Shown here: positions 38,563-51,400 of the stretch, piece by piece
Position numbering within the stretch: the stretch's first letter is position 1
Layout of the letters: each line of letters begins with the position of its first letter
Notes under the pieces: generated by a model
What the model was told of the DNA's origin: nothing
Seen by the model: only the letters and a program-made list of their open reading frames with translations
Databases searched by the model: none
Position numbers and translations under genes: made by a program
Assembly: GCA_023512835.1 (NCBI GenBank)
Contig: CM042092.1
Coordinates: forward strand, 9,204,793 to 9,268,792
Direction of reading: 5' to 3'
DNA length: 64,000 bases
From: Taxillus chinensis
Lineage: Eukaryota; Streptophyta; Magnoliopsida; Santalales; Loranthaceae

Positions 38563-40294
38563 AATGGCTTGTTGTGCTTCTTACTTTTACTAGATTTGCA
38601 ATATTTTAACCAGAATGGGAATCAGACATATCTACTTTATTTTTTCTGGGTCTGGTATGGATCTGTTTCACTTTTTCCTTCTGGGAAATCATAAATGGGG
38701 TTTGGGCTTTGAGAATCCTTCACATGAAGAAAAAGAAGAAGCAGCAGCCAGCAAACAACAACAGCGTTTGGCTCTGGTTTTCCCTCCTAAACCCTGTTCA
38801 CTCTGCCTGTCTGTTGTGTTGTGGGCACTTTTAAGTATTTCTGCTGGCCAGACCAAACCATACCAAATGCTATGCCATTGGTCTCTTTCCCCACGGATCA
38901 ACATCTTCACTGTCACGCGGCTCTCCAGCGGGTAATTTCCACGCTCTCATGGCTGCAACCGCGATAAATACTCGAACACTTTCTTTGGACTAATATTGAC
39001 AGCTCCTCACCTACACGACACCACCACCCATGTCAGCTTCGGATCAATTAATACTCCAAACCTTAATTACATTGTACTTGGTAATCTAATGACATCTACC
39101 CATAACGGCAATTGGCCATCATCAAAATTGTTGTAAGAGCTAGCGTATCATTTGAATGATGGATTAAAGAACATTTATATAGTGCACCACGTGGATCACT
39201 GATTCTTTCTAAATTTTGCCTTTCAAATTAATCAAAAGCTTACATTTTCTATTTCAACAATTCACTATTTTATAACAGACGTTTCCGTCATCTATTCTAA
39301 CATGACATCTATCAATTTAAACTATTATTATTTTTAACCATATATATATATATTTATAATCTTTTATACTTCCGTCGAGCCACATGGTCTTGGCCATGGT
39401 GAAGTCGCCGTCCTACCAAGGTAGACCGGAATGGTCCGTACATTGTCAAGTAATCGTTTCTAGTGGGCTAGGTTTATTATATTTTTTAACCATTTGAGTT
39501 AGAAGTTTATTTATTTGTATTTTATGATAACAGTAAAATTTCTTTTAATATATTAAATGAATGAACTTTTTAAAAAGAAAAAATTTATATGTAGTTTTTA
39601 AGGAAACTGTATTATGATTTTTGTATTTTTATTAAAATAATATCGTTTGATAAATAAATTTTTAATCAAAATGATATTATTTTAATAAATAAAATATAAA
39701 TTTTATTTTGAAAACTATAAGTACTCTTTAAAAAATACTATAAATTCTATTATGATAACATCAGTAATAATTATCTTATATAAAATATTAATATTATTTA
39801 TCAGCGTAATATTAAATTGCTTAAAGGTATTAAACAGTATTCAAACAATTAAAAACTTAAAATATATTTTAAATAATATATTAAAACTATGATTGAATTT
39901 AAAATTTTTAATTCAAATATAAAAATATATATATATTAATTTTAAATAAATAAATAAATTGCCCATATTACCCTGAAGTAAGTAACCCTTCCTAGGTTGT
40001 ACTAGTAGTAGTAGGTACTGTTTTTACAGCAATTTGCATAAGTTGGAAGTCCTTAATTTAATTTCCATAAGTTGGAAGTCTAAGCTGAGCCGTCCAAAAT
40101 GTAAGATGGGTGGATCTCAGTCCGTAGATGATGGGACTCGGGACGAGGTTGTAGATCCCCTAGTACGCCCCCGAAACATCGGATTCACGGATCTGAGGGT
40201 GGGTCCCGACATGGTGCCACGTCAGGAGATCGACGATCTATAGACTTTTGCGCCATATATTCATACTTTAATATCCCCGGTCCCGCAACCGGAT

Positions 40295-40560
40295 ACGGTG
40301 ACGTCAGGAATCGGCCCCCCCTCGCCCACGCGCCGCTGCGTTTAGGGATTCACTTCAGTTCAGTAGAATGTGTGGGGCTCGCCCCTGCTGCGCGCGCGTG
40401 GATCCCTCTGCTCTGCCCGTCGGTACTGTAGTCCGTAGTCGGTTCCACCACCACATGGCGTACCGAAGCACTGTTCCTGCGCACGCGCGTGTGCTTAAAA
40501 TAAATGTTTTTTTTTTTAAAAAAAAAGGAGGAAAAAAAAACCCGATGGAGTGACGTCACC
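40295..40560. promoter_or_regulatory. Cluster of TGACGTCA (CRE/TGA-bZIP) and CACGCGC (FBS) motifs in a GC-rich island
   Basis: Perfect TGACGTCA palindromes occur at 40299-40306 and 40551-40558. CACGCGC, the FHY3/FAR1 binding site core, occurs at 40327-40333 and 40482-40488. Its reverse complement GCGCGTG occurs at 40394-40400 and 40485-40491. A further ACGTCA lies near 40218. No downstream coding exon is evident. It may be the promoter of an unannotated transcript or a distal enhancer. Function is inferred from motif density alone. Confidence 0.4.
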
Positions 40561-41989
40561 TCGTCCAACCGCCTCTCACATCTCCTAGATTACAATATCT
40601 TAACGCTTTTATATCCTCATGGCGTACGGTCCCATCGGACGGTAGACGTTAGAGCCATCAGCAGATAAGCCCATCGGGACCGTCCGGAATGGTGATTGTG
40701 GGAGATCTGAGATTATATATATATATATATATAGTATATATGTGTTCTTTGCACGCAAATGCTTGTCAAATGGATAGAGAGGCAGAGGCTGGCATCGGGT
40801 GAGGTCGTCCCCACCGGTCCTTGTCATGGACCTGTCTGTTTGATTTCTTGGGGATTTATGTGTGTTTTTTTAAAATGCGTAAACATGCAATTGACAGTTG
40901 GGTCTTTGGTTTATTAGGCCCTACTTCATTATATATATTAATTAAGCTGGGCCATGTGCTCATCGATCGTCGCGAGGCTTATCTGCGCAGCATGGCGCTT
41001 CACCTGTCCATCAAATCCTAAAATAACGTTGCATCATCTTATGTTCCCCCCCCCCCTTGTTTTTAGTATCTGCCGTATCTTAATCGATTTGCATTATGGC
41101 GGGTTAAGTTCTCATAGGACGACAGTGTTTTTATATGTGTATGGGCTGTTGGGGGATGCATAAGCTAATTGCTAGTTAGGGTCTTATTGATTATAAAATT
41201 ACACCTAAATTGATTATTTTGTCGTTGTTATTGAACTCTTTTAATTTATGTGTTGTATTAGTTCTTATTAAAGCAAGGTTTATGTTACTGTGCATTTGAG
41301 ATGTTTATGTTCTTGACAATATTGTTGATTAAATGTGTTTATTCAATAGCATTAAACGAATTTTGTTAACTCAACTCTGGATGTGAGGTTTTCATCACAT
41401 AACAATAGTTATTAAAAAATTATTTTTCGAAAAAGGAAGAGTTTATGTATGTCACACATTATCACTGAGGTGGGATCAAGGTGAAAGATATTGAAGGAAT
41501 TAGTAATATACTGCTGATTATTGATTGAGAGGGATATGCCAACATTCACTTGTAGTAATGATATTGAAGGCTTCATTGACTAGTTTTTAGAAGTTGAACA
41601 ATTGCTTAATTACATGGAGATTATGGAAGATTGTATAGTCAATTTAGAAATTATTTTTAATTTTGATAATAAACAAAAAAAGTTATAATGCATTCAAATT
41701 GCCAATAAGTAATCAATGAATGATCAACTATCAAAAGAGTAGCTTAAATTAAGTCAAGACTATCCTATTCTTATTCTTCTCATTATTCTTAGAATTTTAA
41801 TATATATCACCGTATATTTTCGTATGAATTTAATTTTTTAAAAAAAAATTACCGTTACAGAAATTAAAGGTTTCTTTTTTCCCGCCTCTCTCTTCATCAT
41901 GTGGCATTGTTTGATTGGCCCGTGATAAATAAGTAGACAAATAATAATCATATAAAAACAAATAAAACAAAAAACAAACAAATAATAAT

Positions 41990-42500
41990 TAAAGAAAAAA
42001 AAAAGCAGCCACACATCCCCCCTCCTCTCTCTCTCTTTCTCTCTCCTCTTCCCGCGTCTCTCTCCCTATGCTCGCTGCGTCGTCTTCTCCCACGCTCCTG
42101 CAGCAGCACAGAGAGATCGAAGTCAACACACCAGTTGTAGAAGGCATCTTTGTGCCTTTCCTTCTCTCTCTCACATCCTCCCCCTTTCTCTGTCGCACCA
42201 AAGCCGCCGCCTGCTCCATGGCTCTCCCCCTACAGCCCGAACCCCATCCCCTCATGACTCTGTAGGTTGGCTCTCACCCCCTTCTTCATGTACATCCCCA
42301 ATTTCAAAAACTCCCATCTCCTAGACACGGGGACAGAGAGAGATCTCGAAGGGAGACCACGGACAGACACTGCAATCCGGTCACCTCAGCCGCCGAAGAT
42401 CTCCATCTCAACTGTTCCCCGCCCCTGTCAGCTATCGCCGTCGAGACCCACGCCATCAATCCACAGAGGTTACGTCTGTTTGCAAGGTTGAAGAAAGGTG
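41990..42500 (+). other. Pyrimidine-rich, CpG-containing block resembling a first (non-coding) exon
   Basis: The sequence changes abruptly from AT-rich to CT-rich ('ctcctctctctctctttctc'), followed by CpG-rich sequence and a plausible donor, GAAAG|GTGAGA, at about 42497-42498. The following 900 bp is T-rich and intron-like. This pattern is typical of a plant 5' untranslated exon and intron. No coding exon that it could join was recognised before PII1, whose own start lies 2.8 kb away. It could be a PII1 distal leader exon, a long non-coding RNA or a broken gene. Confidence 0.35.
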
Positions 42501-44414
42501 AGAATTAGGAGTCCCCTTTACTATGTGTGTTGTGGTTATATGCCTCTGGCCCGCGTATTCTTTTGAAAATCCTGGTTCTGTGTTCGTTCTGGCTGGCTCT
42601 GTGTATTGTGGCTCCGTAAATGGTGGTTCTATGCATTTTGGTTCTTTTGGGTTTGGCTAGTGCGTGTGATGATTCATTCCCCATGTATTCCCTTTGTAGT
42701 CATCAATTGGCGAATCTTATTGTGTAAGTTGATAGTTGATGTTTTTTAAACAAAATATTGAATTCAAAATAGTTGACAGTTGGTTCCCACAATATACAGA
42801 GTCCCATGAATTCAGTTGATGTATTTGAATTACTGCTTCATGAATGCTCTGCCTTGCTGAATCGTTGTTCTGGCCTTAGTGTTTTGGGTTTCTCGGTTTA
42901 AGTTTGATCTTACTGCTCTGGCGTGGTGTTTAGTGCTGTGTACTGTTTTGTTTGTTTTCGTTTCTCTATTTAATCTGTTCCTTATTCTAAATATCTCGTA
43001 TGTGAGTCCTTTTAATCCCGTTTCACCGTGATACTTGGGCCTTGGTGAAGTTGCCTGTACGTCTCCTCTATATGATGTTTAGGACTGCATTTCGGTTATC
43101 AACATCTTGTTTCTTCTCGATGTGATTTGGTTCGACCACAGTGTGTTGTTTTGGCCACAATAGGCCATTTTACAATAAGTTTTTTTGACTGAACCCGCCT
43201 TGCATAGGACTTGTGATTACAGCTTGTATCTCCGATTGGGTTATCTGTCTGTCCGATTACAATGTATGTTTGTTTTAGTTCAGGTGTGTTATAGAATTCA
43301 TTTTAATTCTGTCTGTTTTAATCCATATCATTTTGCTATAGAATTCCATGTTTGTATCAAAAATGTTGAGTTCGAGTATTAAAATAATTAAAAATTTTAA
43401 TAAATTTATTTAAATGTAATTTCGATCACAAATTCTACTCGAAATTTATGTCTAATTATAGATTTTGTTAAGATAAAATTTTTAATTAAAATACAAATTT
43501 TAAGTTAAATCTATGATCAATATCGTTCTATATAGTCAAATTTACTGAATATTTAACTATTTCATTAATAATATTCTTATAATTTTGTCTTTAATATAAT
43601 TGTATCTATCAAATTACTGTTATGATCCTAGATTTTTCTTTTAATTTGGAGTGTGAGCACTCACTAATGATTAGTTAAATGTTAAAATATAACAAAAATG
43701 TTTAGAAAGTCTTCACAGTGGCTCAATAATGCTAGAGTATATTTAGTTAATGTTAAATTCGCTACTCATATTTAATTTACCAAAAGCATTGATTTTTTTT
43801 CATCACTAGTCTTCTCTTTCTTGTAAAGGCTATCTCATGCCATTGCCATTTTGGTTTTCATCCTAGGCATGGCAATGAGTCGGGTCGGGCCCCGATAATG
43901 TCCGACCTAAACCCGACCCGAATTTTTACAGCCCGCCTCGATTGCGCCTTAACCTACCGGTTTGGATATTTTGGATCGGGTGGGGTCAGTATTTTTTTAT
44001 TATAAAATGTGGCTGCAGTGAAGACTAACATCAAAAATGATTTTAAGAAAGTGAATTATTTTCCACTTAATATGGATATGTATTTTTTAATTAATTTCAA
44101 TATAAATTTGACCAATGAAGTAGTAATAAAATATCAGTGTAGTAAGTTAAAAGCCTGTCCTCTGTGATGACTAAACACCCTCTACAGTCTATATTAGTCC
44201 ATAGGCCCATCCCTCTAGGCAAGACACCATGATCCCGCAGCGGCAAATGCAAGGGTTGAGAAATCAGTAGGTTTGGTCCACAAAAATGGTGGGGAATAAA
44301 TGAAATATTCTACTCATTCTCGTCTTTTGCTCCATTCCCATGACATTCTCGGGAATAAGGTAACCTCCCCCCCTATTCCATATTGGTTGATTCCCACAAT
44401 CCCATGCCTGTGGA

Positions 44415-44813
44415 TTGGGTAAGTTCCAAAATTGGGTAAGACCCAGCCTCGAATCAGATCAGCCGACGAGTACTTTCAACTCGCCCGACCACTGCCGTCC
44501 GAATCCGATGGGCTGGAAGTGGAAGTGGAGCCAGCGCGATCGTCCCAATCCTCGACTCGACAATGACTTCGTCCGCTCCGCACCATTGGATCGCCTCCGA
44601 TCTCCGCGCCACCTGCCGAGGCGAGCAGTACGAACGCATCGCTGCCCTTTGGCTCAGCGCCAGCGGCGCGCCAAGAACCTCCGCTCTCCTTCCGCGCCGG
44701 CGCACAGATCTCCATTCGCCAGCGGTGTGTTTTCCAAAGGTGCAGATGGCGCAAAGATGGGCAGGGGCAGCGAAGCGATTTGGGTTTTGGGGGCTAGGTT
44801 AGGTTATAGGTAG
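44415..44813 (+). other. GC-rich block with overlapping open frames on both strands, product unknown
   Basis: A GC-rich segment within AT-rich surroundings, with open frames on both strands (plus 44415-44813 and 44563-44802; minus 44476-44754 and 44454-44705). None matches a family I recognise. Open frames on both strands are expected by chance in GC-rich DNA, so none is called as a gene. A captured gene fragment or a decayed first exon is possible. Confidence 0.3.
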
Positions 44814-45295
44814 GAAGGAGAGGAGAGAAGGATCGGACGGTGGAGATGGGAGGAGCTGTTGATTAGATTTAAGATTTAAGATTTAAGATTTTTATTATTA
44901 AATTGTATTAAGTATTGATTAATGGGCCTATAATTATATTAGTATTTATTTATTTATTTATTAAATTTTATTTTAATATTTTTTGTTTCCCGTACGATGT
45001 TTTTGTTTGTTCCGTTCCGTTAATCCGGTCAGCCCAAAAGTCTTGTTATCTTTAATATCCGATTTACGGGCGAACGTCACATGTTCCCCGCTAAAGTGAG
45101 TCGGTCGCCCTTCACATGCTCCCCGCCTCTCCCTAGTCTTTTCTTCCCGGTGGAATTTGTTGTTTCCGAAGCTGTGTGTGTGTTGCTGCTGTCATTGTTG
45201 TTGTGAGGTGTCGAAGGAATCTATGTTTGCTTGTTCAACAAACACCTCCGCCCATGATGGTGATGACGATGATATTGCCCCCCGGAAACTGAATC

Positions 45296-47763
45296 ATGGC
45301 CTTCTCCACAGCCCTGCATCCCAATCTCCCTCCCTCCTCCTCTCACCATCACCCCCATCACTGCCACACCCAGGTACTCTCTCTCTCTCTCTCTCTCTCT
45401 CTACCCACAGACACACTCACACACACGCACAGAACTGACAGAAACCCATTTGAATGCATGATGTGCGGCTGTTCCTTTTGCCTGCTAATTTGTATATAGG
45501 TGACTCAATAAGCTCTAGTAACCGATTTTTGAAACATAGTATAAAATAAAATGGGTTTCAGATATGTTGTAAGAGATTTGATGTCACGAGAATTGTAAGA
45601 GGAAGGCCTCCTCGTCCTGGTTCCTCGCATTCAATCAGGTCTGTGTTAGGCAATAGAGAGTCCAGCATCAACGACAATGGTGCTGCGGAGCCGGCAAGGG
45701 TTTTCCTGGAGAGATTGTTTGCCCAGACACAGAAACTGGAGGAACATAGGAGCAAGGAACCCCAGGCCTCCCTGGGTGACCAACTCGGGCTCAACCTTGA
45801 ATTACTCGACGCCGCGTTGGAGGCACTGAGGAAAAAGGAAGAGGATTTGCAGGATGCGGAAAGGAATGTGTTGTTGGAACAGGCCGAGTTGATTACTGCC
45901 CAGAAAGAGTTGGAGCGGCGGGAGCGAGAAATCGCAGGCGCATGTTCCAAGCAGGAGAGGCTAGAGAAAGAGCTGGGGGTTGCTAATTTAGATTTGGCAT
46001 GTCAAGCTAGGGAAATTGAAGATCTTAATCTTCGGGTTCGGGAGAGAGATGAAGAGGTTGTTGCTGTGCAATCCAAGTTGTCTTTGAAAGAAGATGAGAT
46101 TGAGAAGCTGAGAAATGAATTGGTGAATAGGAGTGAGGAAGTTGGGAGGGTTGATTTCAAGCTCAGGTCCAAGGCTGAGCTCCTAAATCAAGCCAATGAG
46201 GTTGTCAACAGGCAAAAGGCTGAGATATTAGAACTTCAGAGAGTGATCAGAGAGAAAGAGGAAGAACTAGAAGTTTCAGCGACTCTGCAGAAACTTGAAG
46301 AGGAGAAGCTGAAGGCTGCAGAGGCCAACCTGGAGAAGCAGGCGATGGAATGGTTGTTAGCACAGGAGGAGCTGGAGGATATTGCGGAACAAGCTGCCCG
46401 GCACATGAGAGAGAGTAATAAAGCTTTAGAGGATTTTAAGAGAGTAAAGAAGCTTCTTGCAGTGGTCAGGTCTGAGTTGGTTTCTTCACAGAAGTCTTTG
46501 TCTTCCTCTAGACAGCAATTAGAATATCAAGAGCAACTAATGGAGAAGCAGTTTACTGAACTTGAGCAGCAAAAGATGAGTATTATGTCTTACGCAGTGA
46601 GCTTGAAAAATGCACAAATAGAGATAGAAAGTGAGAGAGTGAAGGCTAGGACTGCCGAGGCAAGAAACAAGGAGCTCAGGGAGGACTTGTCCATGGAGAA
46701 AGAGACCGTGGCAGAGTTACAACAGAGTTTAGATAAAGAGAGGTCTACCGTTTTAAATGCAATTCAAGAGATTTCTTTTATCCGTGATGAGCTAGATCAG
46801 AGAAACTATGCGTTTGAGGAGACGCATAATGTTCTTAAAGCGAAAGAGTTGGAATTAGTGGAAGCTAAACTTGAAATTCAGCACTTGAAGTCTGAGCGGG
46901 TCTCTCTTAGGCTTATGTTGGAGGAGAAGGATGCGGAGCTAATTACTGCAAAGGAGAGGTTGGCGGACGTAAATCAAGAAGTTGCAAAACTAGAGTTGCT
47001 TATGAGTGACAGAGAGAACCAGCTCACCCAAGCATATACGTTGTTACAGGAGAAAGATGCACAGTTTGAGATCATGAAAAGCAAGTCGACTGATGGGCAG
47101 CTGAAATCTTTGGAAGCCAAAACCGTGGTTGAACGGATTGTAGGACTGACACAAGAGTTGATTATCTCCACTAAAGATGAAGAAGTGACTACATTGATGG
47201 GTGAACCAGTAGAAGATTCCAAGTGGCAGAAGAAACAGGTTGAAACTGAGCTAGAGGTGACCAAAGAAAGCCTTAAACTGAAAGAAATGGAAGCTATGGC
47301 TACACAGAGGGCTCTTATGGTCAAGGACGAAGAGCACAAGGCTGTTCTTGGGAGATTAGATGCGAAGGAGAAGGAACTAAAGAAATTAAAGGAAGAAATG
47401 ACCGAAGAGACTAATGATCTGAGAAAGCTCTATGCTATGATGCTAGACGAGAGAAAGGGTGAGAAACGTTTATGTGAGTTAGCAAATGAGAAGCTCCAGC
47501 TCGATGCTGCCCAACTGGAAGTTGAAGCTGCAGTTACTGCGCTCCGCAAGCTTGAAGAAATGAGCAAAGAGCTTCTGAATAAGGCCACTTTGAGTGTTGA
47601 GGCTGATGATACTAGTCTTTGTTTGCCCCCACAGAATGATTCTGCTCCCAGGGAACGTGTTATTGAAATTGAGGCTTTCCCCGAGGTGAAGACAGAAGTC
47701 GTCAGGCTTTCATCTTTAACCGAGCAGCTTGTGAGAGAGGCTGGGATTAGTGCTGCTACGTGA
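45296..47763 (+). CDS. PII1: PII1/MRC, plastid coiled-coil protein of starch granule initiation, two exons
   Basis: Exon 1 is 45296-45373 (26 codons, MAFSTALHPNLPPSSSHHHP...). Exon 2 is 45562-47763, giving 759 aa plus TGA. The first ~55 residues are rich in Ser, Pro, His and Arg and poor in acidic residues, as in a chloroplast transit peptide. From about residue 65 (AAEPARVFLERLFAQTQKLEE) to about 735 the protein is almost continuous coiled coil of Glu/Lys/Leu heptads. It ends with the conserved EVKTEVVRLSSLTEQLVREAGI. This matches Arabidopsis MYOSIN-RESEMBLING CHLOROPLAST PROTEIN / PROTEIN INVOLVED IN STARCH INITIATION 1 (At4g32190), which works with starch synthase 4 in the stroma. The length is about the same as Arabidopsis (~780 aa). 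The intron starts with a CT repeat right after the donor. It lies tail-to-tail with KOC1. Confidence 0.92.
45376..45402. repeat. (CT)n microsatellite beginning three bases into the PII1 intron
   Basis: A CT run directly after the donor GTA, followed by CACA-rich sequence (about 45411-45430). Together they make most of the first 60 bases of this 188-bp intron. Confidence 0.85.
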
Positions 47764-48439
47764 GGCTAGCGGTCAGATAATTGTACCCAACTGATCCTTG
47801 GCATGATTAGCGCATTGCTCTTGACAGATCTGTAGCACAGAAATATTGGCCACCCATTATGCGGATCTCTTTATTGCATTGCTCTTAGTCTCTTACCATT
47901 TCAAGACAAATGGTAGTCAACATTTTTTCTCATTCAATCAGGAATAATGAAACGAAATCCACGATGTAATAGTTGAGAGGCCAAAAGCCACCATTATGCT
48001 ACAATCAACCAAACAAAAAAGCAAATAAAATAAAATAAAACAAGTATACGGAGAAATTACACAATTCATTGACCTGCCCCAACGTTTTAGTATACACAAA
48101 GGATGTAACGTCGGTTAACACAAACTGTCACTCTCACTCCAACCGATGCACCACCAATGGCAAGCCACAGGTAACAAAGTATAAATGTCAAAACCACAAA
48201 GTAACCAAATGGAACTGATGGCATACCACAGGCACGCCTGATTTAATTTTCATATATACAGAGGAAATTAACAGCTTATGTACAGAAATACGGTCACCCA
48301 ACAGGCATATATATACAACATTAGTAACCATCTTTGTGCATAATAATAAGCGCCCATGGTGCATAGAAATTCAATCCGCTAATTCTTTAGTGGAGTCATT
48401 AAAATGCCTCAGGCTACTAGCATTCAAGTTTTGACAGAA
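47764..48439. other. Convergent 3' ends of PII1 and KOC1
   Basis: About 680 bp between facing stop codons with no further gene. An AAATAAAATAAAATAAAA stretch near 48022-48040 and 'ataataa' near 48340 could serve as polyadenylation signals for either gene. Confidence 0.6.
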
Positions 48440-51400
48440 TTAGCGCGCCAGCGAAGCCGTAGGTCCATCTTTAAAAAGGATATTTGCAACGGCAGGACGA
48501 AACCAAGCAGGGTTACCAGCAGACTGTCCTTCCCCCTCTCCAGCAACCTGGCCCCTCCTGACCTTTGATTTCCCCATTTTCTTTCCAGCAAAAAGGCCCA
48601 GTTTCACAGCAGTAAATAATCCCAATGCAATCAAAAGTGGCCTCACAGCCCAATGAAAATCCTCCAGATGCTCACACTTCTTTGCCAATGTGGAACATCT
48701 ACCAAAAGAGACAGCTTCTACCTCGGCAGGATCTGCCAAGAAATCGCTGCATTTATTTGCAAAGGGCATTATCCCAGGGAACTTCACAATAAGGCAACCA
48801 TTTGGAAGAACTTGCTTAATCCTCCCTGCAGCCCAAGACCCTCTCATTTTACGGGGCCATTCAAATCGAGGACTTAGGACACTAGCTTTCAGCCTCACAA
48901 ACTGACCCACATGATAATGTTCCGCCATCTGAATATCAGATGATTTCCCCTTCCAAAGGGTTTCCATCCCTAAAAATCCAACGGCCACATTTCCTTCACG
49001 GTCAATGGAGTGGAGAACACCCACCAGAGAATTCTTCCTGTCATCTTCCTTCAGACATACCCAATCACCAGCAGCCAAACCAAAAGTCACCCGTTCCAGT
49101 GTTGATGTGTGAACTCTCAACGGGTCATGGATTCCATGAACCCTCACAAGAACAAAACCATCATGATCAAGATCCCGCTCTACACCTACTACCACTCCAT
49201 CTGGGACATCCATGTTTTCAAGTTTGCAGGAGTTCAGTGGCTTTCTAGAACGTACCATGTCACCTGCTTGGATGATGTCCTTCAACAGGAACCACTCACT
49301 GTAACCATTGACACTTGATCTGTCCATGATTGCACTGCTTCCAATAGCTGTCCAAACCCCATCATTATAAATGGCATCCTGCGAGCTGCAAGTTCAGTGT
49401 AAGTCAGTGCCACAGAAGTGGATGAAAGTGAGTCACTATTATTTCCCCCATTTAAACAATAATAAAGTACTGGAAGCCAAACGAATTAGAATGTCATTGG
49501 CATCCCATTGGGGCCATCTGATAAAATTGGATTGATACAAAGAAGATTAACATGGCCTCTACGCAAGGATGACACACACAAATTGAGCAATGGTCCTATA
49601 ATGTCATTGGCTCCAGTGGGAATAACAGGCTATGATAAATATTTTATATTGGTCTGTGCAGGCAACACTAGAAAAAGAAATCTATTTGCAACAGAGTTGT
49701 ATTAAATATAATAATAGCAATAAATAAATCCATAAAAAATGAAGAAAATTTAAAATGTAGACGAGACAACTAAAAATCAGCTCATATTTTCACAAAATCA
49801 TAAACTACATTAGTTGTACGGCCATGACCCCTAGATTCCCATCTCACATATTATCCTTGAAAAATAACAGTCCTCAATTTATCAGAGTAAAGAGGAATTT
49901 ACCAACACACACACATATATTCAAGATTCTTGTCATGACAAGAATAATTAAACTTGCATTGTATGCACTTTTAACAAGGAAAATAATAAATGAACTACCA
50001 TATGAACCAATGCGCAAATAACCTACCAAAAGACAGTTACAATTCATAATTTATATGTTGCTTTACAGTTTGAAACATTTTGATGTTAATGACTTTGCTG
50101 ATCGTGATCTACCTTTCTTCTTTCTTGCTTGGGAAATGTATGTTGAATCATTCGACTACCTATTGTTTTTTTTCAAGGGTTATGTTTGCAAAATATGGAG
50201 GTACAAAAGTAAGCAATTAAACAGATCTCAGGAATCTTGTAATCCAATAGCCACAACAAAGTTTGTATTAAACTAGTATTCAAGAGGTAAGTCTTCTCAT
50301 CTGTTGTTTTGATGTAGGACAAAATCCATCTTGAACCAATATCATTCAACTCAAAAAACCCTAATGCGTAAAATACGTTGTGAAACAAATTAACTACTTT
50401 TAAAATTGTAATTAAAATTAAATACAGCTATTCTAAAATAATAAATAACAATTAAATAAAATAATATAGATAGGCTCCATCGTTTCCCACTAGTGAAAAA
50501 GATCTCAATCACAAGTTGAGATGGGACAATTAAATCATTTAAAAAATGTTGCCCTCTTCATCTTCATTGCTGAAGAACGCAACTGGATGAACAAGATCAA
50601 AACTTTCACCCACTTCAACCTCCTCTTTTGCTTTGCCCAGTAAAACTTCCTTTTTTCACCAATGCTTCGTGATTCTTCATTGGATGATCACAATAAGAAT
50701 GCCCCAATTGACCTTTGTAGCACTCGTGTAGAAACTTACCCATTATATTGACTTAGTTTGAGGTAGGCGTATCAGCTTCTTCCAATTATCTCTCCAATAC
50801 TGATGCATTTCAGCTGCCCTAACGAACTTACTCGGTCGATAGAAAGAAAATCAAAGGACTTGAATTTATCAAATCCCATAGCAGAGGCCACTGATGTAGC
50901 AAATAATAAGTTGTTCACATTCCTCAAAAGAACAGGCAACAAGCTTGTGAAACTAAAGTGCACAGGTGCCTACATCCTTCTCTTGTTAGATTAATGAACA
51001 CAAATTTGAATACATCTCTCAATTTTTATTACCAGGGATAAGCTTTTCTTCCAAGAGAGGACTTATTGGGAAATTTTACACTGAATCACTGATGGATGAA
51101 ACTGTGCACTCATCGCTCTTACGGATTGTAACAACCATGCTAACCCAATTTTCAGGTTTAAAATTATGGAGTAGGGTCAGTTTTTTTAGTTAATTCGGTC
51201 AAACTAACCTTAATACACATGGCTCAACCTTCATAGGAAAGCAAGACTTATAATTACAAATTAAATTATTTGCCTAAAACATAGAATTTTTTATTAACAG
51301 TGACATTTTTAATGAATCACTGGTGGATGAAACTGTGCCACAAAGCACACTCATAGCCCTTCAATCGTCAGTTTTAACATTATGGAGTAGGGTCAAAAAA

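Larger units (their letters stand above)
38563..45295. other. Large spacer between APT and PII1 without a supported gene
   Basis: 38600-39000 is the probable distal APT promoter. 39150-39980 is AT-rich. 40030-40830 is a GC-rich island. 41160-41880 is AT-rich. 41990-42500 is a pyrimidine- and CpG-rich block. 42500-43380 is T-rich, intron-like. 43400-43850 is AT-rich. 43860-44400 resembles repeat sequence. 44410-44810 is GC-rich. 45000-45295 is the PII1 promoter and leader. Reading frames in these blocks (for example 40368-40553, 42068-42265, 44415-44813) show no domain. Confidence 0.55.

Noticed and set aside
48653..49318. Plus-strand frames opposite the KOC1 last exon
   Set aside because: No domain; the minus strand encodes the conserved KEG-like repeats.
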